Part shown: piece after piece, positions 32,526 through 40,844 of the stretch
How the letters are laid out: every line of letters starts with the position of its first letter
How positions within the stretch are numbered: the first letter of the stretch is position 1
Source: Flavitalea plasmicola
GTDB taxonomy: Bacteria; Bacteroidota; Bacteroidia; Chitinophagales; Chitinophagaceae
Reading direction: 5' to 3'
Assembly: GCF_030546645.1 (NCBI RefSeq)
Contig: NZ_JAUOTO010000001.1
Span: forward strand, 1,054,001 to 1,118,000
DNA length: 64,000 bases
Translations under genes and position numbers: made by a program
The notes under the pieces: generated by a model
Database searches by the model: none
Seen by the model: the letters and a program-made list of their open reading frames with translations, nothing else
What the model was told of the DNA's origin: nothing

Positions 32526-34541
32526 CTACTTCAGATATTTCCCATACCATGCCAGGTATCTTTCCAGCCTGTCCTTCTGATAGGAGGGCAAGGTGATGCC
32601 ATGAAACTGTCCCGGGTAGATGATAAGTTCTGTCGTGACGCCGAGTGTACGCAAGGCCTGGTACATCTGTTCGCTTCCTGCCGAGGGCACGTTAAAATCC
32701 TTTTCACCACTGAGAAACAGCGTTGGCGTCCTGATCCTATCGGCCTTCAATAAAGGATAGGATATCTTCAGGTACTTGTCGATGCTTTTCCAGGGCGCCC
32801 CGATCTCATTATTATATTGGTTGACGTATCGATCCACTCCATAGAGGGAAAGGGTAAAACCTGTGCCTGCGCCACTGGTGGCGGCTTTAAACCGGGTGTC
32901 GGCTGCGATGAGATAATCGGTGAGGATACCGCCGTAGCTCCATCCGCCTACTCCCAGCTTGTCGGGATCGGCGATTCCCTGTTTTACCAGGTAGTCCACC
33001 GCACCATGCAAGTCTATCACTTCTTTGTTTCCCCAATCCGCGGAGATGATCTTGCAAAAGTCCAGGCCACGGCCATTGCTGCCTCTGTAATTGACGGCTG
33101 CGACGGCATAGCCGCCCGCGGCCAACACCTGCCGGGTGAGGTCAAAGCCATAGTCGTCCTGGCTCACCGGGCCGCCATGGATGAATAGGATCAGGGGAAG
33201 CTTTTGTCCCGGAGTGGCTGTTGCCGGACGGAAAAGGAGGCCGGATACCTGCGTCCCGTCGTTGCTCCTGGAATTGAATCCTTCCACGGTCGCCAGGGAA
33301 AGGGGCGTCAGGAATTCATCCATATGATGGGTGAGGCGACGGGGTTTCCCATTTTCCACCACAAAGAGCTCGGCAGGTAATTGCGGCTCGCTCAGGGTGG
33401 TAAGCCAGCTGTCATCGGAGATGGCGTCCGCGGGGCCGTAGCTGCGGGGACCATCTGCCAGCTTTGTCATTTTTCCATCGACGGGAGAAAAAGCGGCAAG
33501 ATATTGCTGGCGGTCGTCGGTCACCTGGGCGATGATATTTTTGCCGTCCTTTGACCACCGGGGGTTCCTTACGGGGCGATCCAGGTTCCTGGTAAGTAAT
33601 TTGGGTTCGCCGCCATCTTTGGAGATAAGGGCCAGGACGGGTTGGTCATACATGATATAATCCGCATCCGACGTGGAGCGGGTGTAAGCGATATATTGTC
33701 CGTCAGGGCTCCATCGGGGGGAATTATCGGCGCCTTTCCAGTTGGTGAGCTGGCGGGGTATGCTGCCCGGCCGGGCGGCAATGGTGTAAAGGTCCGTGTT
33801 CTCGTTCTTATCAGGGTCTTCCGTGCGATTGCTGACGAAGGCAATGGTGGCGCCGTCAGGGCTCCAGACGGCTGCGCCTTCATCATGGACGCCCCGGGTG
33901 AGGGTGTCTGTTTTTTTTGTGTCGATGGTGAAAAGATAGAGGTGGGTATAGAGCTTTTTGAACTGGTAGCCTTCCACATCCTCTTTGTATTTATAGCGAT
34001 CTATTACATAAGGTTTGGTGGTCTTTACTTTACCCGTGTCTTCCGGCTCCTGGTCGGTGAGGGTAAGGAGGAGCTGCTGTCCATCGGGGCTCCAGGCGTA
34101 GTCGTTCACGCCGCCTTTGATCTCTGTCAGGCGCCGGCCTTCTCCACCCCGGCGATCCATCAGCCATACCTGGCTGCCTTTCGACTCATGGCGGGAAGAA
34201 AGGAAAGAAAGGTATTTGCCATCAGGGCTCCAGCGTGGCCTGGATTCCCCCTCGGGGCTATTGGTCATCCGGAGGTCCTGGCTGCCGTCCGTGCTTATCA
34301 TCCATATTGCTGAAGTGCGTTTGTCTTTGATGGAGTCGATCGTTGTCAATGTGTAGGCTACCCATTTGCCGTCGGGTGATAATTGCTGATCGCTGACAGC
34401 CGGAAGACGATAAAGGTCTGCCGGTCTTAAAGGTCGTTTGGACGGCGAGGGGACGACGGTGTCGCCAGCTGGTCCGGAATATGCAGGCAGGCTATGGCCC
34501 ATCGCGGCCAGGCCGAAGACTACGGTGAAGAGGATCCTCAT
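32526..34541 (-). CDS. S9-family prolyl oligopeptidase-type peptidase
   Basis: A 671-residue secreted peptidase: a signal peptide (about residues 1-22), then a seven-bladed beta-propeller with WD40-like DPP6 repeats (SPDGKWVAYT, SPDGKYLSFLSS, SPDGATIAFVSN, SPDGQYIAYTRS), then an alpha/beta hydrolase domain from about residue 410. The nucleophile Ser is in GVGGWSYGGILTDYL, the Asp in FLSGEKDFNVPS and the His in YPGQFHGI. It would cleave oligopeptides in the periplasm or outside. It stands alone between the rhodanese and receptor genes. Confidence 0.92.
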   Translation of the reverse strand: MRILFTVVFGLAAMGHSLPAYSGPAGDTVVPSPSKRPLRPADLYRLPAVSDQQLSPDGKWVAYTLTTIDSIKDKRTSAIWMISTDGSQDLRMTNSPEGESRPRWSPDGKYLSFLSSRHESKGSQVWLMDRRGGEGRRLTEIKGGVNDYAWSPDGQQLLLTLTDQEPEDTGKVKTTKPYVIDRYKYKEDVEGYQFKKLYTHLYLFTIDTKKTDTLTRGVHDEGAAVWSPDGATIAFVSNRTEDPDKNENTDLYTIAARPGSIPRQLTNWKGADNSPRWSPDGQYIAYTRSTSDADYIMYDQPVLALISKDGGEPKLLTRNLDRPVRNPRWSKDGKNIIAQVTDDRQQYLAAFSPVDGKMTKLADGPRSYGPADAISDDSWLTTLSEPQLPAELFVVENGKPRRLTHHMDEFLTPLSLATVEGFNSRSNDGTQVSGLLFRPATATPGQKLPLILFIHGGPVSQDDYGFDLTRQVLAAGGYAVAAVNYRGSNGRGLDFCKIISADWGNKEVIDLHGAVDYLVKQGIADPDKLGVGGWSYGGILTDYLIAADTRFKAATSGAGTGFTLSLYGVDRYVNQYNNEIGAPWKSIDKYLKISYPLLKADRIRTPTLFLSGEKDFNVPSAGSEQMYQALRTLGVTTELIIYPGQFHGITLPSYQKDRLERYLAWYGKYLK

Positions 34542-34586
34542 ATGCAGTGATTGTCTAAAAATATTATCGGATGATGTCCAGACAAT

Positions 34587-37058
34587 TTACAATTTAATAT
34601 TCACTGCAAACATAAAATTCGTCCCCGCCATGGGGAAATAGAAGTTTTCCGTAGTGACGCTGCCGCCGAAATAGGAGCTGTAGGTATAGCCATTGGGCTC
34701 ATACTGCTTATTGAATACATTGTTTAGCTGGAAGATAAGTTCTATGGCTTTGAAAGGACGGGGCTTCAGCGTATACATCATGCGCAGGTCCTGCACATAG
34801 TAGCTGCGTAGGCTCCTGCCTTCTTTCTGCGAATTGTCCAGATATTGCCTGCTGACGTATTTGGCGGGCAGGCTGATGCTGTAACGGGGAAAAGGGAAAA
34901 ATTCCAGCGAAGCGGCGCCTATGATGGCAGGAGAAAAAGCGATATCCGGATGTTTGTAGAAATAGCTCTTTTGACCTCCATTGTCATAGTCGTCCACATA
35001 TTCCGTGTAGTTGTTGATCTTATTACGGCTGAGGGTCAGGTTGGCTGTCGCCGCCATAAAATTGCTTATACGGGCACTGCCTTGTAATTCCAGGCCCAGG
35101 CGATAGCTATCCCCGATGTTGGTGCGGGTGTAAGCGCCCACGTCGTTGATCTGTCCCGTGAGGACCAGTTGATCTTTGTAAACCATGTAATAGGCGGTAG
35201 CCCCATAGGAATAGCGGCTGGATTTTTTCTCATATCCCAGCTCGAAGTCATTGAGCGTTTCGGGACGTGGCTGCTGGCCCTGGCCGGCTTCGAAATCATC
35301 CCTGTTTGGTTCATGGCTTGCGCGGGACCAGGAAAGATAGGTCTGCCATTCATGACCTGCCCAGGTGAGGCCGGCTTTAGGGTTGAAAAAGTCGTAATGC
35401 TTGTTGATGAATAGGGTAGGATTGTTCTTGAAACCTTCCAGGTCATAGCTTACACGACGGTATTGCATGTCGGCGAAGAAGGAGAGATGTTCTGTCAATT
35501 GTTGCTGCCATTTGCCATAGATATTAAAATCTGTTTTGTGCGCGGGAAGGTTGTAGTATTGAAAATCCTTGCCGATGCCCCCGTTTTGCGCCCAGATGAC
35601 ATTGCCATAATGTTTGCCGTCATATTTATCCCATCCGCCTCCCAGCGCCAGCTGCCGGGGCCCGTCCTTATATTGGACGGAGAAAATACCACCGTAGAAA
35701 TAATTGTCCAGCCATTGCTGCCGTACCAGGTCGGTGTTGTGAATGGTATCCAGGCCTATAACGGGATCGGTCAGGCCATAATCGCCGTAGGAAGCCTGCT
35801 GCTGATACTCTTCATAGTAGCCCCGGCCCCTGGTGAGAAAGCCGGCCACATTGAACGAGAGCTTTTCATCGAGCTGGTGGTTAAAGAAGAGCTGGTAATG
35901 ATCCTGCTGGTAGTTATCCGTCTGGTTGTTGTAGGTGAAATAATTGTAGGTGCGCCTGTTGGAGTTGTAAAGGTTGAGGGAATCGGCCTGTGTGTAATAC
36001 AGGTATCCCAGGTTGTTGTTATAATGCTGGTCCAATGCTGCTTTGTCCCCGAAAAGTTTTGATTCAGGGATTCCATTCCAGGCCTGATAAGTCTTTTCCT
36101 TGCCGGAGATGATGTTCAGCCGGAGCGAGGAGTTATGGTCCAGCCAGGCGGCGGAAAGATAAAATGAATGTAGATCGCTGGTGGCCCTGTCTATATAGCC
36201 ACTGCTGCTGAGCCTGGAAAGACGTGCATCGAGGGTGAAATGTCCGTCGATGAGCCCGGAGCCGGCTTTCACGGTGTTTTTCCAGGTATTGAATGATCCA
36301 TAGCTGTTGTTGGATTCGGCATAAGGCTTTTCATTGAACTCGTTCGTGGAAAAGTTGATGGTAGCGCCAAAGGCGCCGGCCCCGTTGGAAGAGGTGCCAA
36401 CGCCTCTTTGGATCTGGATGCTGTTGACGGAGGATGCGAAGTCGGGCAGGTCGACAAAAAAGATGGCCTGCGATTCAGCATCATTATAGGGGATGCCGTT
36501 GAGGGTCATGTTAATGCGGGTGGCGTCGGTCCCACGGATGCGGATGCCGGTGTAGCCTACGCCGTTGCCTGCGTCCGAGTTGACGGTGACGGAAGGGGTT
36601 TGATTGAGCAGGAAGGGTAGGTCCTGTCCCAGGTTAGTGGCCTCTATCTGCTTTTGGGTGACGTTGGTCTTCGTAAAGGGGGCCCTTTCCCCCGCCCGGA
36701 GCGCACGGACCTCCACGGGCTGCATGAAGAGATTGATCCTGGAGAGGAATATTTTGAGTGGAGCGCCGCCTGGAACAGTGAGTGCTGTCTCATAGGGGAG
36801 GTAGCCCACGTTGGTCACTTTCAGGGTATAGGTTCCCGGACGGGTGAGGCGGAAGTCAAATTGGCCTTCTCCCGTTGTGATTGCATTGGAAAATGTCCCC
36901 AGTTCAATGCTGGCTCCGGCCAGGGGAGCGCCACTGAGGGTATCGACCACCTGCCCGGTGACATGGAAGGGAGTGGTAGCGTTCTGGGCGTGGCTGACCA
37001 GGAAGGAGGCACAAAACAGGATGAAAAGCGTTGAATAGATTTTTCTCATTCGTAACAT
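34587..37058 (-). CDS. TonB-dependent outer-membrane receptor, predicted thiamine-related uptake
   Basis: An 823-residue receptor: signal peptide (RKIYSTLFILFCASFLVSHA), a carboxypeptidase-regulatory-like domain (about 30-105, VTGQVVDTLSGAPLAGASIE), a plug (about 115-240, with TPSVTVNSDAGNGVGYTGIR then IRGTDATRINMTLNGIPYND) and a 22-strand barrel ending in an aromatic-rich MAGTNFMFAVNIKL. No SusD partner follows, so it is a siderophore- or vitamin-type receptor rather than a glycan one. A TPP riboswitch in its leader shows that TPP controls it, so it most likely imports thiamine or a precursor, as proposed for riboswitch-linked receptors in this phylum. Start may be 37058 or 37049. Confidence 0.9.
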   Translation of the reverse strand: MLRMRKIYSTLFILFCASFLVSHAQNATTPFHVTGQVVDTLSGAPLAGASIELGTFSNAITTGEGQFDFRLTRPGTYTLKVTNVGYLPYETALTVPGGAPLKIFLSRINLFMQPVEVRALRAGERAPFTKTNVTQKQIEATNLGQDLPFLLNQTPSVTVNSDAGNGVGYTGIRIRGTDATRINMTLNGIPYNDAESQAIFFVDLPDFASSVNSIQIQRGVGTSSNGAGAFGATINFSTNEFNEKPYAESNNSYGSFNTWKNTVKAGSGLIDGHFTLDARLSRLSSSGYIDRATSDLHSFYLSAAWLDHNSSLRLNIISGKEKTYQAWNGIPESKLFGDKAALDQHYNNNLGYLYYTQADSLNLYNSNRRTYNYFTYNNQTDNYQQDHYQLFFNHQLDEKLSFNVAGFLTRGRGYYEEYQQQASYGDYGLTDPVIGLDTIHNTDLVRQQWLDNYFYGGIFSVQYKDGPRQLALGGGWDKYDGKHYGNVIWAQNGGIGKDFQYYNLPAHKTDFNIYGKWQQQLTEHLSFFADMQYRRVSYDLEGFKNNPTLFINKHYDFFNPKAGLTWAGHEWQTYLSWSRASHEPNRDDFEAGQGQQPRPETLNDFELGYEKKSSRYSYGATAYYMVYKDQLVLTGQINDVGAYTRTNIGDSYRLGLELQGSARISNFMAATANLTLSRNKINNYTEYVDDYDNGGQKSYFYKHPDIAFSPAIIGAASLEFFPFPRYSISLPAKYVSRQYLDNSQKEGRSLRSYYVQDLRMMYTLKPRPFKAIELIFQLNNVFNKQYEPNGYTYSSYFGGSVTTENFYFPMAGTNFMFAVNIKL

Positions 37059-37118
37059 ATTGATAATAAGTTCTTAAAAGAGGGGAATGCACGAAGGAGA
37101 AAAGTGAGTTGTATGGTT

Positions 37119-37206
37119 ACCTTCCCTGCGCAGGCATTACCCTGACCAGGTTCTACGGGTATCTTCTCAGCCACTCCGCCACCAGCGGAACAGCACCCCG
37201 AGGAAT
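37119..37206 (-). promoter_or_regulatory. TPP (thiamine pyrophosphate) riboswitch
   Basis: The minus strand carries the Thi-box consensus in order: TCGGGGTGC, a GC-rich variable P3 arm (TTCCGCTGGTGGCGGA), GGCTGAGA, ATACCC, GTAGAACCTGGTCAGGGTAA and TGCCTGCGCAGGGAA. TTCC at the 5' end pairs with GGAA at the 3' end to form P1. It ends about 60 bases before the receptor start, so TPP binding probably shuts the gene off by terminator or by hiding the ribosome site. Confidence 0.96.
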
Positions 37207-37336
37207 CTGAAAACGGATACAAAGATACTGGTAAATTTCGAGGATGGGTTTGTAACTTTTAGAAGGCCCCGGTCGTCCCAGGGAAGAGAATGCAACATTT
37301 ATTACAGGGGGCCGTCTTTAAAAAAAATTGCTAATT

Positions 37337-38047
37337 ATGAAGAATACGCTACTACTGGCAGCTCTTACGATGATGAGCCTGCTTGCTTTTTCACAGAACG
37401 ATGTCATCAGCGATAAGAATGCGGAAAAAAGGAATGTTATGGGATTTCATGCCATTCGCATCTCGGCCGGGATCGACCTTTATTTCAGCCAGGGTGATGA
37501 GGCGGTGGCTGTCAGTGCTGCGAGCACATCGGACAGGGACAAGATCGTGACGGAAGTGGTGAATGGGGTGCTGAAGATATATATGGACGACCACAATTGG
37601 GGTGTCCGTGGCGACCGGAAATTAAAGGCATATGTATCCTGTAAAGTGCTGGACGCGCTGGAGGCTTCAGGCGGCAGCGACATTTTTATCAGGGATGCCG
37701 TCAAGGGTGATAAGCTGAACATGACGATCTCGGGCGGGAGTGATCTGAGAGGGAAGTTCATTGTAGGGCACCTGGCTATTACGCAAAGCGGCGGATCAGA
37801 CAGCTATATCAGCGGAAGCGCAGCTCAGTTGTCGTTGATCGCCAGTGGCGGCAGCGATTTTCACGGGTATGACCTGCTTGCGGAAGAAGGAGATATCCAG
37901 GCCAGCGGCGGCAGCGACGTGCAGCTCACGGCCAATAAGGGATTGAGTGTCCAGGCCAGCGGCGGGAGCGATGTAAATTATAAGGGCGCAGCTGTTATCC
38001 GGGCAAAGCAATCCAGCGGCAGCAGCAGCATCAGTCACAAAGGGTAA
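37337..38047 (+). CDS. GIN-domain (DUF2807) secreted protein, paralogue 1 (GGSD repeats)
   Basis: A 236-residue exported protein: signal peptide (MKNTLLLAALTMMSLLAFSQ), the domain opening VMGFHAIRISAGIDLYFSQG, then a right-handed beta-helix-like region with turns spaced by about 15-25 residues. The turn motif is almost always SGGSD or ASGGSD, seen six times. GIN domains are predicted auto-transporter adhesin heads; the cellular role in Bacteroidota is not known. I start at 37337, as the frame from 37328 has three extra residues. It is the first of three tandem paralogues with gaps of 30 and 9 bases. Confidence 0.88.
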   Translation: MKNTLLLAALTMMSLLAFSQNDVISDKNAEKRNVMGFHAIRISAGIDLYFSQGDEAVAVSAASTSDRDKIVTEVVNGVLKIYMDDHNWGVRGDRKLKAYVSCKVLDALEASGGSDIFIRDAVKGDKLNMTISGGSDLRGKFIVGHLAITQSGGSDSYISGSAAQLSLIASGGSDFHGYDLLAEEGDIQASGGSDVQLTANKGLSVQASGGSDVNYKGAAVIRAKQSSGSSSISHKG

Positions 38048-38077
38048 TTAACCATCATGCTTTAAAACCAATCTATC

Positions 38078-38794
38078 ATGCAAAAGATGCTCCTTTTGCT
38101 GGCGGCGTACTTTACCATGTCGTCAGCCATTGCACAGAAAACCATCATCAAGGACCCGAATGCAACATTGCGGAAGGTGGGTGATTTTCATGCCATCCAT
38201 GTATCTACGGGTATTCGTCTTTTCCTGACGCAGGGTACCGAGAAAGCTGTTGCGGTGAGCGCAGCCAATGAAGAATACCGGGACCGGATCGTGACGGAGG
38301 TAAAGAATGGGGTATTGCATATCTATTATGATACGCAAAAGTGGAAATGGCTAGACCTTCATGGAAAGGAGCTGCAGGTATATGTATCCTGCACTGCTTT
38401 GGATGGATTGGAGGCAAACTCAGGCGCCAAGGTGGAAGTGGATGGCACCCTGAAATCAGGTACATTTACAATGTCATTCACCAGCGGGGCGAAGTTCCAG
38501 GGGAAAGTAGAAGCTACTAACCTGAAGATCGAGCAGAACAGCGGCGCCCAGAGCTCTATTGCCGGGACCGCCGCTCACCTGAAAGTTTCTGCTACCAGCG
38601 GCAGTCATCTGCATGGGTTCGACCTGGTGGCAGGAGAATGTGATGTCAATGCCAACAGCGGCGGCAGCATCGATATATCCGTGGAAAAGGAAATGGAAGT
38701 ATCCGCGCATAGCGGAGGAAGGATCCGTTACCAGGGTGCGGGCCTGATCAGGGAGGTGCATACCAGCAGCGGCGGATCCGTGAAGAGGGCTTAA
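38078..38794 (+). CDS. GIN-domain (DUF2807) secreted protein, paralogue 2 (NSG repeats)
   Basis: A 238-residue paralogue with a signal peptide (MQKMLLLLAAYFTMSSAIAQ), KVGDFHAIHVSTGIRLFLTQ and the same helix-like body. Its turns read NSGAK, TSGAK, NSGAQ, TSGSH, NSGGS, HSGGR and SSGGS, so they are based on (N/S)SG and differ from both neighbours. Conserved positions such as EVKNGVLHIYYD and LHGFDLVAGEC align with the other two. The likely location is the outer surface or periplasm. No function is assigned. Confidence 0.88.
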   Translation: MQKMLLLLAAYFTMSSAIAQKTIIKDPNATLRKVGDFHAIHVSTGIRLFLTQGTEKAVAVSAANEEYRDRIVTEVKNGVLHIYYDTQKWKWLDLHGKELQVYVSCTALDGLEANSGAKVEVDGTLKSGTFTMSFTSGAKFQGKVEATNLKIEQNSGAQSSIAGTAAHLKVSATSGSHLHGFDLVAGECDVNANSGGSIDISVEKEMEVSAHSGGRIRYQGAGLIREVHTSSGGSVKRA

Positions 38795-38803
38795 ATATCT
38801 GAT

Positions 38804-39526
38804 ATGAAGCGTTTAATTATCATAGCCATGTTGGGGCTGGGTTTGGTCCCGGCGATGGCCCAGCAGCCGACGGTGATCAATGATCCCAATGTGGAATTGC
38901 GACCTGTGAATGAATTTCATGGGGTGAGTGTTTCCGACGGTATCGATGTCTACCTCAGCCAGGGGAGCCAGGAGACGGTGGCTGCCAGTGCCGATGAGAT
39001 CAGGTGGCGGGACCGTATACGGACGGAGGTCAAGGATGGGATATTGAAGATCTGGCTGGATCGGAAAGGTTTTACGTGGAGCATCGGGGGAAAGAAAATG
39101 AGGGTCTATATTGGCTTTACTTCGCTGGATAAGCTGAGCGCATCTGGCGCCAGCAATATGTATGTGGATGGGGTGATCGCAGCCAGCAGCCTGAATATTG
39201 ACCTGTCGGGCGCCAGTGATTTCAAGGGGGCCATTAATGTAGGGGCGCTAAAGCTCGATCTCAGCGGCGCCTCGGATGCGCATATCACTGGTACGGTAAT
39301 GGGCGCTACCAATGTAAGCTCCAGCGGCGCCAGCGATCTGAAAGGGTTTGACCTGGTGACGGAGACCTGCAATGCGCATGCTTCAGGAGCTTCCGATATC
39401 CGCATCACGGTCAATAAGGAATTGAATGTACATGCTTCCGGCGCCAGCGGCATTTACTATAAGGGGCCGGCGGTGATCAGGGAAATGCATTCCAGCGGAG
39501 CCAGCAGTGTGTCGAAGAAGAGCTGA
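38804..39526 (+). CDS. GIN-domain (DUF2807) secreted protein, paralogue 3 (SGASD repeats)
   Basis: A 240-residue paralogue: signal peptide (MKRLIIIAMLGLGLVPAMAQ), PVNEFHGVSVSDGIDVYLSQ, then turns SGASN, SGASD (five times), SGASG and SGASS. The C-terminal pattern, YYKGPAVIREMHSSGASSVS, matches the other two copies. It starts nine bases after paralogue 2, so the three are very likely one transcript. About 150 bases of AT-rich sequence follow before the initiator tRNA. Confidence 0.88.
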   Translation: MKRLIIIAMLGLGLVPAMAQQPTVINDPNVELRPVNEFHGVSVSDGIDVYLSQGSQETVAASADEIRWRDRIRTEVKDGILKIWLDRKGFTWSIGGKKMRVYIGFTSLDKLSASGASNMYVDGVIAASSLNIDLSGASDFKGAINVGALKLDLSGASDAHITGTVMGATNVSSSGASDLKGFDLVTETCNAHASGASDIRITVNKELNVHASGASGIYYKGPAVIREMHSSGASSVSKKS

Positions 39527-39681
39527 GATCGCTATGGTTTGAGCTTCAATGAATTTGCACAATAAGAGGATATTTATTTGGTAGGGAAAGTAAATGGTAG
39601 TACTTTTGCTGCCCACATCGCGAAGTAGCGTATTGAGTGAGCGGGCGATTGTAAAGTAGATTAAAAGTATTAAAGATATAT

Positions 39682-39753
<72 letters not shown>

Positions 39754-39759
39754 CACAGG

Positions 39760-39782
39760 GACCTCGGCAGAGGTCTTTTTTG
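39760..39782 (+). terminator. Terminator of tRNA-fMet
   Basis: GACCTC-GGCA-GAGGTC followed by a T-run, seven bases after the tRNA. Confidence 0.9.
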
Positions 39783-39936
39783 TTTGTAGAGGGTTTGGCC
39801 GAGGCCCCCATCGTTGGCCCCGCCAGGTGCCTTTGGCACCGGTACGAAGCAGCCATCTGGCTATCGCGCCGCCATCAGCCGCGAAAGGAACTCGCCCCGT
39901 AAGGCACTTGCTGTCAAAGGAACCAGCCCAAACAAA

Positions 39937-39944
39937 TATATTTG
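39937..39944 (+). promoter_or_regulatory. -7 promoter element of era
   Basis: A perfect TAnnTTTG (TATATTTG) ends seven bases before the era ATG, with AAGGA between. Transcription would begin at or next to the start codon. No clear -33 TTTG is seen at the usual distance. Confidence 0.5.
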
Positions 39945-39951
39945 TAAGGAA

Positions 39952-40818
39952 ATGAAAGTCGGATTTGTAAGCATATTTGGTAAGCCGAATGCCGGAAAAA
40001 GCACCCTTCTCAACGCATTGATGGGGGAAAAGCTGGCTATTGTCTCACCGAAGGTGCAGACCACCCGCCACCGGATCAAGGGTATCCTGACGGAAAAGGA
40101 CTTCCAGATCATATTTTCCGACACTCCGGGTATCATCGAACCCCGGTATAAGCTGCACGAGAAAATGATGCAGGTGGTGAAGAGCTCCCTGGAGGATGCG
40201 GATCTTGCCCTTCTCCTGGTGGATGTTAAAGATGACTGGGAGGAGAACCACCTGCTTTTCGAGTCCCTCAAGCTGGGCTCGCCGGCCATTGTCGTGCTGA
40301 ATAAGGCGGATGAGGTCACTGCGGCAAAAATGCAGGAAGGTGTGGCATTCTTTTCGCCTAAGAGCTATTGCAAGCAGGTGGTGACAGTGTCGGCCCTGAA
40401 AAAGCAGCATCTTGCTTCACTGATGGAAGCTATTCTGCAACGATTGCCGGAGGGACAGCCTTTTTTCGAGGGAGATGATCTGACGGACCTGCCAGTGAAA
40501 TTCTTTGTGGGAGAGATGATCCGGGAAAAAATATTTTACTGTTACGGAGATGAGATACCTTACCAGACCACTGTGCTGGTGCAGGAATTCAAGGAAAAAA
40601 CTACGCTCACCAAGATTCGGGCGGATATTATTGTACAAAGAGAGTCTCAGAAAGGGATTATTTTAGGGGAAGGAGGAAAAATGATCCGGAAGGTGGGTAC
40701 GGAAGCGCGGAAGGATATTGAAGCTTTCCTGGACCGGCAGGTTTTTTTGGAGCTGTTCGTAAAGGTGCGACCGAAATGGAGGGATAGCGATATTTTTCTG
40801 AAAGAGTATGGGTATTAA
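39952..40818 (+). CDS. era: GTPase Era
   Basis: A 288-residue GTPase for 16S rRNA maturation and small-subunit assembly. G1 is GFVSIFGKPNAGKSTLLNAL (residues about 4-23), G3 is SDTPGII, G4 is VVLNKADEV, and the C-terminal KH domain has RADIIVQRESQKGIILGEGG. I start at 39952 (MKVGFVSIFG); an in-frame extension from 39814 is Pro/Arg-rich and not part of the family. The der gene follows after 26 bases, a common era-der pairing in this phylum. Confidence 0.95.
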   Translation: MKVGFVSIFGKPNAGKSTLLNALMGEKLAIVSPKVQTTRHRIKGILTEKDFQIIFSDTPGIIEPRYKLHEKMMQVVKSSLEDADLALLLVDVKDDWEENHLLFESLKLGSPAIVVLNKADEVTAAKMQEGVAFFSPKSYCKQVVTVSALKKQHLASLMEAILQRLPEGQPFFEGDDLTDLPVKFFVGEMIREKIFYCYGDEIPYQTTVLVQEFKEKTTLTKIRADIIVQRESQKGIILGEGGKMIRKVGTEARKDIEAFLDRQVFLELFVKVRPKWRDSDIFLKEYGY

Positions 40819-40844
40819 GTCCCGGGCGGAATAAAAGATCAAAT

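Noticed and set aside
37337-39526. GGSD/SGASD-coding repeats as a DNA repeat array
   Set aside because: The periodicity is that of protein beta-helix rungs within three intact genes, not a separate DNA element.
39814-39951. N-terminal extension of Era from an upstream ATG
   Set aside because: The added 46 residues are Pro/Arg-rich, overlap the promoter box, and are absent from the Era family; AAGGA precedes the ATG at 39952.
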